Source of the DNA: Microvelia longipes
Taxonomy: Eukaryota > Arthropoda > Insecta > Hemiptera > Veliidae
DNA: 64,000 nt
Reading direction: 5' to 3'
Assembly: GCA_018340805.1 (NCBI GenBank)
Contig: JACMZG010001875.1
Span: 225,596 to 289,595, forward strand
Positions 43,815 to 54,899 of this stretch are shown here, one piece after another; positions within the stretch are counted from its first letter, which is position 1, and every line of letters begins with the position of its first letter. The notes below the pieces were generated by a model that saw only the letters and a program-made list of their open reading frames with translations, ran no database searches and was not told the origin of the DNA. A program made the translations under genes and the position numbers.

Positions 43815-44834
43815 AATCAGGTACGGGTACCTCGGAACTTATCTTACCACATCGGGTTCACCACGCTCATCCTCACTACTTCAAATTCTATTCGCTCGTC
43901 CTCAGACAGAATACACATTCGTTTTATTCCCCAGCGGTCACCCATCGAGGCACTGACCTAGACCGATGCTGCTTTTATGAACCAACGGAAACCGTAGATA
44001 TACTTGCCGTATTGAAACGAAACTTAGTATACTTAATACTTATTTACACATAGGTATATATTCGTACAAGATTTCAACTCAATTACAATATTTTCCGAAA
44101 GTCGTTCAAAATATGAAATAAAGCTGATAATAAGATGAAACTTGGTACATATATTGGTCATAAATAAAACTAAACGCGAGTCGTATATCAAAGCGATCGA
44201 TTTTTTTTTTTTGTTTTGGTTAGTCGGCCTCTAGGAGAAGCTTTATCCCTCGGAGTCAAAGCAGTTAACATCCCTAAAAGGATGGCTCCTGATCATCCGA
44301 AGATTCGTCTACCTAACACTTCCCGTTGGGAAATCACAGTGACGAAGCCAGCGCATTGTCCCGACTTACCATGAAGAGGGGGGACTGACCCACTTCTCGT
44401 CCGCCCAGCCGGGGCAGACGAGTCAACAAATTGTTCTGCGTTTTATGAATTTTCTACATTGTCCCGACTTACCATGAAGAAGGGGGACTGACCCACTTCT
44501 CGTCTGCCCAGCCGGGCCAGACGAGTCAACAAATGGTTTCATGATTTTTCTAGTATTTTGCTTTAGTCAATATAGCGGGTTAATGACGTCATAAACATTT
44601 TCCAGATAGCACAAGTAGACCTAAAGAGTAATTTTTGCGCCAAGTTTTAACTTACTATCATACATACACAGGGAGATACGATAATAGCAGACACAGAAAC
44701 GCACAACTTTCTGTGAATCACTTAGGAGGTCTTAAAAACACCTGAAACGAATAATTCAGGTGAAATCCCGAATTGAGATTTTTTGGCAGACACAATACTT
44801 TTCCTATATACCAACGTTATAAATGAAGAAAAGT
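43815..44834 (+). mobile_element. TE-A copy with foreign insert
   Basis: Plus orientation, nearly complete. Head CAGGTACGGGTACCTCGGAA, CATCGAGGCACTGACC, ACTTGCCGTATTGAAACG. Tail ACGAATAATTCAGG and CACAATACTTTTCCTATATA, ending TGAAGAAAAGT. It is interrupted at about 44205-44545 by an unrelated GC-rich insert. Confidence 0.85.
44205..44545. mobile_element. GC-rich insert with 77-bp duplication
   Basis: This block inside TE-A is much more GC-rich than its host. A 77-bp segment (TTGTCCCGACTTACCATGAA, then GGGGGACTGACCCACTTCTC, then CAGACGAGTCAACAAAT) occurs at 44356 and again at 44457. Between the copies is a short piece of TE-A (TTCTGCGTTTTATGA), so host sequence was duplicated together with the insert. 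Family unknown; no coding frame. Confidence 0.6.
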
Positions 44835-44835
44835 A

Positions 44836-46092
44836 AAAACAGCTCATTCTAGCTCATAAGGAAAAGCCACTCGAACAATGCGTGTTTGAAGTTTTGTAGC
44901 TGTAATTTTGACTGAAATAATGACCTCAGCATTTCTTAAATTTTCTTTTCTATTTAAGTACCATCTAAGCCTTCTCTACTCACGAGAGCATAAACTGTTA
45001 GATAAAACTTGTTAGATATACACCGCATAGAGATGCTCTGCACAGAGCTCAATTTAATCCCTCCCCCCCCCCATAACAAAAACCTTATAATAGTTATTAT
45101 ACCATAAGGCTGAGAAGTGTGTCTTTATGTCACGGCAATTGGATTACCGACGAGCGAAGCGAGTCGGAAAAATTGCCAAGACATAAAAACATTCTCGCCT
45201 GGATGGCATACACTATTTTTTTTTTTTTTGAGGAAGCACTCATTAAATAAACTGCGCTATATACTTAATTGAAAAAAAAACAAACGTCCAATTAACTCCA
45301 TATTATCGTCGTCATTGAATTCATCCATAGCTTCACACTTTTACTCAAAAATGTAAAAGCTTTACAAATAAACACACAAAAATTGTCAATTGAACACCTT
45401 TTAAAAACGAAAAAAAATTAGTCTACGAACAAAAACAGAAACAAATGAACGTTTTTTAAAGAAACCTCATGAAAGTTTTACACAGATTTTTTTTTGAACA
45501 CGCTACATTACAGTAATGGCGGCAATATATAAATTACTTTTACGTCCTAGGAGTTTTTTTTTTACATTCATTACTGTCCTCGAGGTGAAAAGTACTAAAT
45601 AACCTCCTATAACAATAATGATTGGTTTCTCATCCTAAAAACGGTCCAATAAAGTGCTCAATTACGTACTACCTCAAAAAAAAAATTTTTTTTTTAATTT
45701 GCTACAATATTTTTAAAAAATCCACTTCATCGAACATGTGTCCTTAATTGTTAATAACATAATAAATAATTATTTATAACATAACAACCTTATGGCAATA
45801 ATCATTGCTAACCTTATGGATGATCATACCCCTACCCATATACGGATATGATAGATGTATAGTACATCACTATGCATAAATATAGATAACTGGAAGAGCT
45901 AAACCTTCATAACAGTTCCATCAAAGGAAGCAAACCAAACAACAAACTAAAAAATTAACATCCAACACAATCCACATTTGTGTACCAACTTGACAAAATA
46001 TGGAACAAACTTCAAAAACATGAAATATGAACATGACAAAAACAAAACGAAATATTGATGAGCCAACAACAAAGATCTTTTATCATTTTGAA
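44836..46092. other. Unassigned; TE-A-like motif at 45150
   Basis: CGACGAGCGAAGCGAGTCGG at 45149 is the palindromic GACTCGCTTCGCTCGTC motif of TE-A heads, here in a different context between TGTCACGGCAATT and AATTGCCAAGACA inverted blocks. The rest is AT-rich and unassigned. Confidence 0.4.
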
Positions 46093-46122
46093 AAGATTTT
46101 TCTTTTTAAAAAGAAAAATCTT
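46093..46122. repeat. Perfect 30-bp palindrome
   Basis: AAGATTTTTCTTTTT followed directly by its exact reverse complement, just upstream of an RT remnant. Confidence 0.9.
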
Positions 46123-46144
46123 AAAAAGTAAAAACACAGAATAA

Positions 46145-46303
46145 AACCTGTCCTCCGTTAAAAAAGGGGTTCGTCAAGGCTCTGTCTTTGAAACACTTCT
46201 TTTTGATCTGAGTAAATACTTCTTAAAATTTTTACGAGAGAAAGAAACAGGACCAACACACGGAGGGTTATATTTAAGAAAGTACGAATATAACAAACAA
46301 TAA
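46145..46303 (+). pseudogene. Reverse-transcriptase remnant (GVxQGS motif)
   Basis: Frame of about 52 codons with SSVKKGVRQGSVFETLLFDL near its start. This matches the LINE RT block V..GVPQGSVLGPLLF.L, with L-G-P changed to F-E-T. The following residues (LREKETGPTHGGLYLRKYEY) have no clear family match, and the YADD block is absent. A short dead fragment of a non-LTR element. Confidence 0.6.
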
Positions 46304-46734
46304 TAATTTTCTAAACGCATAAAAGATTAAGAAATATCTCCGAAAAATTATAACTAAAGTTATTCCTTGTAAATTGATTTTAAACTGAATAGATAGACTC
46401 ATATAGACACCTATATATTTTCACACAAACATTGATTCGAAATGCTTATTATCCCCAAAATAAGAGACAAATAGAAAAAATAACGAAAAGAACTGTTGAA
46501 ATAAAAGTAAGAATATAAGATCTAACAGAATCGAGAAAGCGTTTAACGGCAAAAAGACACTTCTGAAAAATTAAACGGAAAAAATGGGAGCTTAAATTGT
46601 TAACAAACTTTTTCTTGTAAAGGAATATTTTTGGGGATTTGAAGAAAAATGCTTGGATGATGTACTCTTAAGTTAAAATAAGAAAGATGACAAACAAAAT
46701 CTCACTGTAGAAGGGGTAAGTTAAGGAAGAAATC

Positions 46735-46763
46735 AGGTACAGAGTACCTCGGAACTTTTACTG
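46735..46763 (+). mobile_element. TE-A head fragment
   Basis: Only the extreme 5' head is present: CAGGTACAGAGTACCTCGGA followed by ACTTTTACTG. Confidence 0.6.
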
Positions 46764-46809
46764 ACACTGAGTTATCATAATAGTAGCAATCATAGATACT
46801 TGAAATTAA

Positions 46810-47127
46810 GGCCCGTATTCAAAGACATTTCCCTTACCTAAACTGTAGACCTAACATTTTCCTTACCTAAACTGTAAACATAACATTTTCCTTAAGGAAA
46901 ATGTTATGTTTAGGTAAGGAAAATATCTTTGAATAAACTGTAAAACATTTTCCTTAAGGAAGCCTTAAGAGACTCTTAAGGCTTCCTTAAGGAGACCTAA
47001 CATTTTCCTTACCTAAACTGTAAACCTTACATTTTCCTTACCTAAACTATAAACCTAACATTTTCCTTAAGGACTCTTTAAGGAATATGTTAGGTTGAGG
47101 TAAGGAAAATGTCTTTGAATACGGGCC
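46810..47127. mobile_element. MITE with GGCCCGTATTC termini
   Basis: The ends are inverted: GGCCCGTATTCAAAGACATT at the left and its complement ending at 47127. The interior repeats CCTAACATTTTCCTTACCTA in both orientations, making nested hairpins such as AGCCTTAAGAGACTCTTAAG. There is no transposase. A short target duplication is not clear (TTAA / AATG flanks). It is a typical miniature inverted-repeat element of unknown superfamily. Confidence 0.85.
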
Positions 47128-48680
47128 AATGAACTTATGAACTTGATATAGAAGTCCATGATATCGAAGTTCATCCACATCAAATAATACCTGTAATACA
47201 AAATTCACACTTTTATAACACTAGTATTTAATTTTTGTACACATCATAAAATCATGTACACATCATAAAATGTAACATTTGTTCTTCTTTACCTGTAAAC
47301 AAAAGAAAACAGAAAATTTGAAAACGTATACAATCCGTTTTGAAAAGATCAAATTTAAACAGATGTAATCAGAACAAAATACTCACGTGTTAAATATTGT
47401 ATATAAGGGAATACGGAGAAGTTTGTAGTTCCTGAAACAGGAAAGGAAGACTCTTCTATCGGTGTGTTCTTCTGCGTGTGTATTAGTTAGGAGCAAACTT
47501 AATATCAAATTTGGGGGGGCACTCTCCACAAGAGCACGTGATTCCCACTTATTTGTTAACTTAATTCCTTTTAAGAATAAAACTTAGACGAAGCTTAGCT
47601 ATTTTTAGAGATAAAAATTAAGCTGATAAGGTGATTAAAAAAAAAGTGAAAAATAGTATAATAAAGTGAAAAATAAATTGTTCATTTTTTAAAGTCATAA
47701 TTTTGCTGAATTCAATTTTATATTGCTTTTAACGTTACTTAAATAATATTTGAGAAACTAATTACTACTAAATTTAATATTTGGTTACTTTCAATTAAAA
47801 TCATATTTGAGAAACCAAGTTTTACCAACTTATGATTATTTTTAAATTATTTAAATATTTAAAACATGTTCGTAACCAAAATCCTTTAATTTTTACAAGT
47901 TAAAACTAATAATCTGTAATTTTTTCACTACAATTTAGGTACAAACTTAGATTTTAAAATTATTATCACGCAATTAATATTACTGTTCAAAAATCGCAAC
48001 TTTTAACTTACTAAAAGGAACATTTAAGTTGCACTAACATTTTGGACCCTTAAAAATAATGAGAAAACATGATACCAGACTTTCGAAAATTGTCCACACC
48101 ACCAATAAGTTGACTTAAGCGAGTTCTAATTCACTAGTATATGCATAGGATCTGTCACACTAATAAGGTGATTTTTTACCACCTTTGGTAAATTTGAAAA
48201 GCCAAATTGGATCATACTAATTGTGTTTGATACCAAAGTAAATCCTAAGAAATTTATTACCAGAATCACCATAGATTTTTGTTGATAATCTATTAAGAAG
48301 AAGTAAGAATCTTTTAAAAAAGATCTAATGATGTATAAGCAGCAATACCTAAATTTAAAATAACTGGATTGGGGTGATATTGAAATGAAATTTGGTCTCC
48401 GAAACAGTCAATATTTAGGTATGCTATAATATATTGTATACACTATATTGTATTATGTATATTATATACTGTTACTAAATAAATATATATACAAAGTAAA
48501 CCTAAAGTCTCCCCTACCCCTCTTAAATTTTGAACCATTAAACATAAATTAACGAAACTAGAAGTACATTTTGTGAAAAGGTATCTCCATTTTGGAGGTG
48601 TACTTTGAGTGTTGCATGCGACACCAAATGATTCGAAAAAATAGAAACAGTAACTTGGAAGGTATAAATAATAAAAGAAA
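47128..48680. other. Unassigned AT-rich sequence
   Basis: No gene recognised. G7 run near 47512. Nothing else. Confidence 0.4.
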
Positions 48681-48708
48681 ACATGTCTCTCCACAAAACA
48701 AAACTTTA

Positions 48709-48755
48709 TTGGTAAAGCGCTTTCAACCTAACTAGAGGCCATCATCAGTGCAAAA
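48709..48755 (-). ncRNA. Hammerhead-like motif, left arm
   Basis: CUGAUGA, helix II GGCCU / CUAGUU / AGGUU and GAAAGCGCUU are intact. The downstream helix I strand is UACCA instead of UGCCA, which breaks one pair. Confidence 0.5.
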
Positions 48756-48872
48756 CCGTTGAGATGTTAAAGAAGTAGAGAAGTGAGTCTATGTTTTTCT
48801 TACTAAGGTATGAGTCTTACTCTAAGGTATTAGAGTCAGACTCACTTCTCTACTTCTTTAACATCTCAACAG

Positions 48873-48918
48873 TTTTGCACTGGTGATGGCCTCTAGTTAT
48901 GTTGAAAGCGCTTTACCA
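48873..48918 (+). ncRNA. Hammerhead-like motif, mutated right arm
   Basis: The core is CUGGUGA, with an invariant A replaced by G. Helix II reads GGCCU / AUGUU with one mismatch. Predicted inactive. Same UACCA change as the left arm. Confidence 0.45.
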
Positions 48919-49030
48919 ATAAAGTTTTGTTTTGTGGAGAGACTTCTTTATTTTATTATTTATGATGATCTCCATTCACGCTCATTCTACTAGTATATTT
49001 AGAAGGTATAGTTTTTTTTGGGATTTTTGG

Positions 49031-49505
49031 ATTCTAGGGTTGAATACAAGACATTTTGCCCATAAATAAAAAAATAAATATATACAAAGTTAACCAAAAT
49101 ATTTTTGTCTAAGACTGCACTTTTAGCTGGAATAAGCGGTCAAAGTGTAAAAATTACACATTTTAACTCTGAATTAAAAAAATTGTTAACATTAAAATGC
49201 CTTATTTTTGGCATAAGAATACAAATCAATCGTTACATTTTCAATTTTAAATTAATTCAGGGTAACTATTATCCCTAAATCTAGCAGCATTAGTAACTAT
49301 AAAAGCCTTAAAATGTAATGACTGATTTGCGTTCTCAAGCCAAAAAAGACAATTTTATTCTTGGTGAATTCTTTCTAATGTCAACATTTCAATTTCATTA
49401 TAAATTAAATGTTCAATTTCACACTTTAGACACTTATTGGTGCCAAAATAGCTAGTTCTAGTCAAAACATGCGCGGAGCAAAATGTCTTGTATTCATCCC
49501 TAGAA
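49031..49505. mobile_element. Foldback with 30-bp terminal inverted repeats
   Basis: TTCTAGGGTTGAATACAAGA (49031) is inverted at the right end (TCTTGTATTCATCCCTAGAA, ending 49505), extending to about 30 bp with two mismatches. The interior is AT-rich with no coding sequence. Confidence 0.65.
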
Positions 49506-49631
49506 CACAAACTGCCCAATAAAAGTACATCTTCAAACAATAAAATAAAAGTACATCTTCAAATGAAACTTTTCTTATTTTGTGCAAAATGTATTGTGGG
49601 ACACCAAAAAGAAGTTTCCTGTACACCAAAA

Positions 49632-49775
49632 ATTGACAAGAGTCTAGCCCGCAACTGTGCACGGAAAAAAATATTATGTTTTGACCCAGGTTTAATGTAA
49701 ATGTTAGAGTTTATTTAAACTTGCAATGCGAGTTTAATCTATTAAATTATTTATTGTATTAATTTAATACGTAGA
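49632..49775 (+). repeat. Inverted repeat pair, left arm
   Basis: TTGACAAGAGTCTAGCCCGC, then AACTGTGCACGG and GACCCAGGTTTA are found inverted at 52385-52456. Similarity continues inward with more divergence (GCGAGTTTAATC against its partner at 52340). The two arms enclose about 2.5 kb containing three TE-A copies. They could be termini of one element or two inverted copies of a repeat. Confidence 0.7.
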
Positions 49776-50110
49776 GTACCTATATAAAAATATTTGTTGT
49801 GTTTAGACACTCTATACAGTATTAAGTAAATCGATACATAAAGGGCCAAATGTATTAATGACTTATACATGTTACCATCGGTTTGACTGATAAATTAATT
49901 AGATATTAAGCCTTAATTGTGTACATAAATTATTCATAAGTTATAATTTCAGCAGACAAATATTTTATTTATAATATAGAGTTAGACTTAATTAAGTATT
50001 ACAACTTCAAAAGAAATAGAAACTTGCTAAAAAGAACTCAAGATCTTTATAATAATTAATTTTATCATTAAGAATAACTTATTCATTTCTGAGTCACTTT
50101 AAATCCATTA

Positions 50111-50445
50111 AAAATCGGGTACGGGGAACCTCGGAACTTTTCCTCGGATTCACTACGCTCAGCCTCTCTAATTTGGACTCGCTTCGCTCGTCCTCAAAAT
50201 ATAAAATTCACACAAATGTATTTCAGCACTTCTTCGGACTTGCTTTGCTCGTCCTCAGATAGTAAATACATTAAGATAGGTTCCCAGCGGTAACCTATCC
50301 AGGCACTGATGCTGCTAAACTTTTATGATCTAACAAAACCCGTAGATATTTTTGCCGTATTGAAACGAAATTTGGTATATTTATATTTGTACCAATTGGT
50401 ACAAGTATGAGTTGAAATGTATTTCAACCCCATTACATTATTTCT
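50111..50445 (+). mobile_element. TE-A 5' half
   Basis: Plus orientation. Head CGGGTACGGGGAACCTCGGA, both palindromic motifs, GGTAACCTATCCAGGCACTG, and TTTGCCGTATTGAAACGAAA. It stops in the ATTTCAACCCCATTACATTA block where an opposing copy begins. Confidence 0.85.
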
Positions 50446-50452
50446 CCATTTT

Positions 50453-50820
50453 GACTTTTCCTCATTTATGCCGTAGGTGTAAATGAAGTTTACACGCAAA
50501 AAAGTTGCGAAAACCGTATCATCTATTTTAGTTGTTTTTAAGATCTCCCGAGTAGTTTTTACAAAGTTATTGTCTGTATGTGTGTGTGTCTATTATATTA
50601 TCCACTGTTGATCCTCTTTACTCTACTTATACTAGAGAGTTAAGAATTTGGTAGAAAAATATACATTTATGTCTTGTTTTGCTATCCGTATAATTTAATT
50701 TTATGAACAAATTTTACCGACAATAATGCATTTTTACAAATGCATAAAACACGGAAAATGTTTGGATCAAGTGAAATTTGTCACGCATGTAGTCCTATAT
50801 AAGACCAAACCACTGAAACT
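50453..50820 (-). mobile_element. TE-A 3' half, opposite orientation
   Basis: Minus orientation, starting with GACTTTTCCTCATTTATGCC. It contains a short GT tract, the CTAGAGAGTTAAGAATTTGG block and CACGCATGTAGTCCTATATA. It abuts the plus-oriented copy at 50111-50445. Confidence 0.85.
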
Positions 50821-50988
50821 TCCAGTTGAACTGATGGAACTGCCAAGTTCCAGCTAATTATTTGTATTAGACACTTTAAAAAATAGAAATTATTGTATTA
50901 ACTTAAAATTTGATATGAGTGTATTCCTCCTTTATAATATAAAAAATCCTGGGATATAAAAATAAAAATATGGGATATAATACAAAAA

Positions 50989-51759
50989 TGGGGTACCTCG
51001 GAACTTTTCCTCATTACATCATATTCGATACGCTTATCCTCCCAGCTTCGGACTCGCTTCGCTCGTCCTCAGAAATACAGTTCGCCAAATTTATACTGCA
51101 ACATGCCTTTGGACTCGCTTTACTCGTCTTAAGATATAAAAATGCATCCGTATCATTCTCAGCGGTCACCTATACAGCATTGACCACGCTCAATGCTCCT
51201 TAATTTTTATGATACAACAAAAATCATAGATATACTTGTCGTATTGAAACGAAACATAGTCTACTTATTTATTAAGTAACAATGTACACTTGTACTAAAT
51301 TTCAACTCAATTTGACCATTTCCTAAATTTTACATTTTTTTAAAAAACGTACTCAAGTCATTCAATAAAAATGAACTAATGTTGATAATGAGATGAAACT
51401 TGACACATATGTTGCCTTATATATTGTCACATGCGTGCTAAATCTCAATCCAATCGCATAAGTTTTCCGCGTTTTATGATTTTTCGAAATTTTCGCTGAG
51501 TCATTATTGCGGGTTAATAACGTCATAAAAAATTATTTTCCGAATAGCACAACTACAGCGGTAGACTGGTTTTTGTACAAAATTCTAACTCTCTAGCATA
51601 ATACACTGGGCACTACGATGATAACACACACACACTCACACATACATCACTCAGGAGGCCTTAAAAACGCCTGGAACGGATAGTTCCGGTTTTATCCCGG
51701 TTTCGGATTTTTTGCAAACACAATACTTTTTCTATCCTACGGTATAAATGAAGAAAAGT
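50989..51759 (+). mobile_element. TE-A copy, compact and near complete
   Basis: Plus orientation. Head GGGGTACCTCGGAACTTTTC, AGCGGTCACCTATACAGC, GAGATGAAACTTGACACATA, GAGTCATTATTGCGGGTTAA, GAACGGATAGTTCCGG, and tail TACGGTATAAATGAAGAAAA. A good reference for the family length (about 770 bp without insertions). Confidence 0.85.
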
Positions 51760-52299
51760 AAAAATGTAATAAAATCCTGTCAGGCTTAAAAGAAGTTGTG
51801 TTTGGTGCAATACAAAATGGCAATTTTTTTTGAAGAAAATTCAGACATTTTTGTATTTAAATTGTATGATCTAAAATAGACGAAGTATAATATCCGTAGT
51901 TAGTATAATATCCGTAACTAGGGGCCTCATGTTTATTTAGAAATACAAAGTAGTGATACTTGGGAATTAAATAACAACATAATTTAAGCCCAATAAAAAC
52001 AAAACAAACAGTAATATGGATTTACTTTTAATCAAAATATAGTTTTAAGTCGTCTGTTATGTATAGATATTAATAAGCCACCCGGATATTACAATATATT
52101 AACGATAGGTACCAGTGTACATTTAATCATACACATAATTTTTAAGAATAATTTCAGAAATTATAATTCACATAATTACACAGAAAAAATGTAAAAGAGC
52201 TTCTTAAATAGATTTTCTATCTTAAAATATTCAAATAAACAAAGTATTCATGTATATATATAATTAATTTATACTTATTAAATATTAATAAGTTTAAAT
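51760..52299. other. Unassigned AT-rich sequence
   Basis: No gene. A short direct repeat, AGTATAATATCCGTA, occurs twice near 51885-51917. Confidence 0.4.
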
Positions 52300-52456
52300 T
52301 AAAAGTTAATAAATTACTATTTTATAGAAATAGAATGAGGAGTTAAACCCGCAATAAAAGTTTAAATATATGAGAATATTTAACTAAACCTGGGTCATAA
52401 CAACGTATTTCCTTGATATTTTTCTCCGTGCACAGTTGCGGGCTAGACTCTTGTCA
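52300..52456 (-). repeat. Inverted repeat pair, right arm
   Basis: Partner of 49632-49775. The outer 70 bp is well conserved (GCACAGTTGCGGGCTAGACT), the inner part less so. Confidence 0.7.
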
Positions 52457-52459
52457 AAA

Positions 52460-54080
52460 ATAGTCATAGTTTCATTAATTTATGGTTATTGTTTCAAAAA
52501 TTCAAATCGAGGGGAGGGGAACATTTGTTCCATCCGGTATAATAAAATAATGGTAAATTTAAACTTGCTTAGTCATCTAAATGGAGAGAGGAGACCATTT
52601 TCAAAAGTCTAGGATCATGTTTTCCCTCTATTTTTAAACGATTTAATATTGGTACGTCTGAAATGCCCCCCCCCCCCCCGATATAATATATTATCAGTTT
52701 TAGATTAGATACAATATATTATCACTTTTAGATTAGAAGAATATTTATATCTAATCTAAAAACTGATTATACTATACCAAACTATATCGTCAGAAGTTTG
52801 CAAAACTTAAAATATCTAAAATTAAATGAAACAAAACTATTTTTCATTACACTTTATATATAATTATAAAATTTATAATAAACATTTAGCCCCTCTTACA
52901 AAATACATTAAAATAATTTTATACATTAAAATAAATTTATACAATATAATAAAATTTTGAGAGTCACACATTTCTAATATAATAAACTTTTAAGAAAGTA
53001 ATAATTATATTTCATTATTATTAAAATAAAAATACTATAATAAAAAATAAATAAATTTATGTAATATAAAAATAAAACTAAGAGAATATATATACTTACT
53101 ACTAAAAAATATTGCTAAAATTAATAGGTAAAATATAATAATAAAATTAATAAATAAAAAAAATTTAAAGAAAATTCGCTGTGGATTTGGCAGAAAATAT
53201 ATTTTATTATTATAAAATAACAACACCATAATAAATAGAAAATGAAATAAATTCAAGCAATATAAAAAAAAATATGAAGAAATAATAAATAAACCTATTA
53301 ATAAAAAAATTAATAAAATATAATTAAACAACTTTTTAAATTAAATATAATCGCAAAAGGAAATTCGCTCTAGCATATACAAGCAAAGTATTGGCTTGAT
53401 ATAATAATAAATCAAATAAAAATAAAATATATAACAAAAAATGTAAAAAAGATCAATTTGTAAAAAAAATCTGTTAAAGGAAATATTGACAGATCATTTA
53501 ACAAATTGAATAATCTTTTCCCTTTTATTTGGTTAAAAATTATACAAAAAGGGCTCTAGCATAAAGAGGATTCTTAAGGTAAGAAAAGTCAATTTTTCAG
53601 GACCCCCAAGGAGGGGGGATGTCTTAAGAACGGTATTAAGCTCCTTTAACAGATGAATATCAACGGTAACAATGCAAAATCTGATAAATAGGCGAAGGTA
53701 GAACGGGGCTGTGTTGCTAAAACCCATCAGTTGTAAGCGGCTCAGTTCATTCATCACTGTTTTGAATACTGAATACTTATAAAGATTTCCATCTCTGAAC
53801 AACCGCTTTCTATAACTTTCCATCAATTTTATTGTGTCCTATTTTTTATGTTTAGTATATTCTATCTATTTTTTAATGGTGCTCAATTTTAACTTCTTTA
53901 CCTTGTTTCATTTAATTACTTTTGAGTCCAAATTTATTCATTCATTATTCTCTTTTATTTTTTTTATTTTATTTTTTTCATATTTTTTTATAACCTTCAA
54001 TCTCATTTATATTTATGTAATAGTTAGTTTTTAATATTATTTGTTATTAAGAATTACATTTAATTTCTTAATTAAGTAAT
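52460..54080. other. Very AT-rich; C-run and one weak ORF
   Basis: C12 run at 52668. The inverted pair CAGTTTTAGATTAGATA / TATCTAATCTAAAAACTG lies at 52696-52766. The rest is A/T-rich with Ile/Phe frames produced by composition. Confidence 0.4.
53533..53826 (-). other. Unrecognised 97-codon frame
   Basis: An ATG-started frame with less biased composition than its surroundings (starts MMESYRKRLFRDGNLYKYSV). It has no signal peptide or domain I can name. It may be a remnant of an element protein or chance. No splice or promoter support. Confidence 0.2.
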
Positions 54081-54082
54081 TT

Positions 54083-54892
54083 TACTTTTCCTCATTTATA
54101 CCGTAGGTATGTAGGAAAATAATTGTGTTTGCAAAAATAATCCAAAACCGAGATAAAACCAGAATTATCCGTTTCAGGCATTTTAAGGCATCCTGAGTGG
54201 TTTTCGCAAAGTTGTCTGTCTGTATGTGTGTGTGTGTCTGTTATCATCGTAGCGCCCAGTGTATTTATGCTAGAGAGTTGAAATTTTGTACAAAAATCAG
54301 TCTACCGCTGTAGTTGTGCTATTCAGAAAATAACTTTTCTTTATGACGTCATTAAACAGCAATAATGACTCAGCGAAAATTTCGAAAACATTATAAACGC
54401 GGAAAAATGATGCGATCGGATTGAGATTTGGCCCGCATGTGACTATGTATAAGTCTAACATATGTGCCACGTTTCACCTCATTATTAATATTAATTCAAT
54501 TTTTATTTAATGACTTGTATATGTTTTTTTAAAAAAATTGTCAAAAATTTGGGAAAAGGTCTTGAGTTGAACTTTTGTACAAGTGTATATTATAAACATA
54601 ATAAATAAGTACACTACGAGTTTCCTTTTCAATACGACAAGTATAATCTATGATTTTTGTTGGATCAATAAAACGAATGACCATTGAGCGTGGTCAGTGC
54701 AAGTATGAGTGACCGCTGAGAATGATACGGATGCATTTACTATCAGAAGACAAGCGAAACGAGTCCAAAGGCATGTTGCAGCATAAATTTGGCAAACTGT
54801 GTTTATGAGAACGAGCGAAGCGAGTCCGAAGCAGGGAGGATGAGCGTCTCGAATCCGATGTAATGAGGAAAAGTTCCGAGGTATCCCGCACC
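54083..54892 (-). mobile_element. TE-A copy, near complete
   Basis: Minus orientation. It begins ACTTTTCCTCATTTATACCG and has GTCTGTCTGTATGTGTGTGT, GTTATCATCGTAGCGCCCAG, TGACGTCATTAAACAGCAAT, GAGCGTGGTCAGTGCAAGTA and both palindromic head motifs. It ends at TTCCGAGGTATCCCGCACCT. Two overlapping minus frames at 54648-54896 are in its head and are not genes. Confidence 0.88.
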
Positions 54893-54899
54893 TCATTTT

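Larger units (their letters stand above)
48683..48945. mobile_element. Two-armed palindrome of the AGCGCU family
   Basis: The arms 48683-48790 and 48838-48945 are near-perfect reverse complements with a 47-base spacer. Each arm runs, outward, from TTCTCTACTTCTTTAACATC through the hammerhead-like motif to TTGTGGAGAGACTTC. It looks like two units inserted or copied head to head. Beyond the right arm, TTTATGATGATCTCCATTC continues the family tail. Confidence 0.85.
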
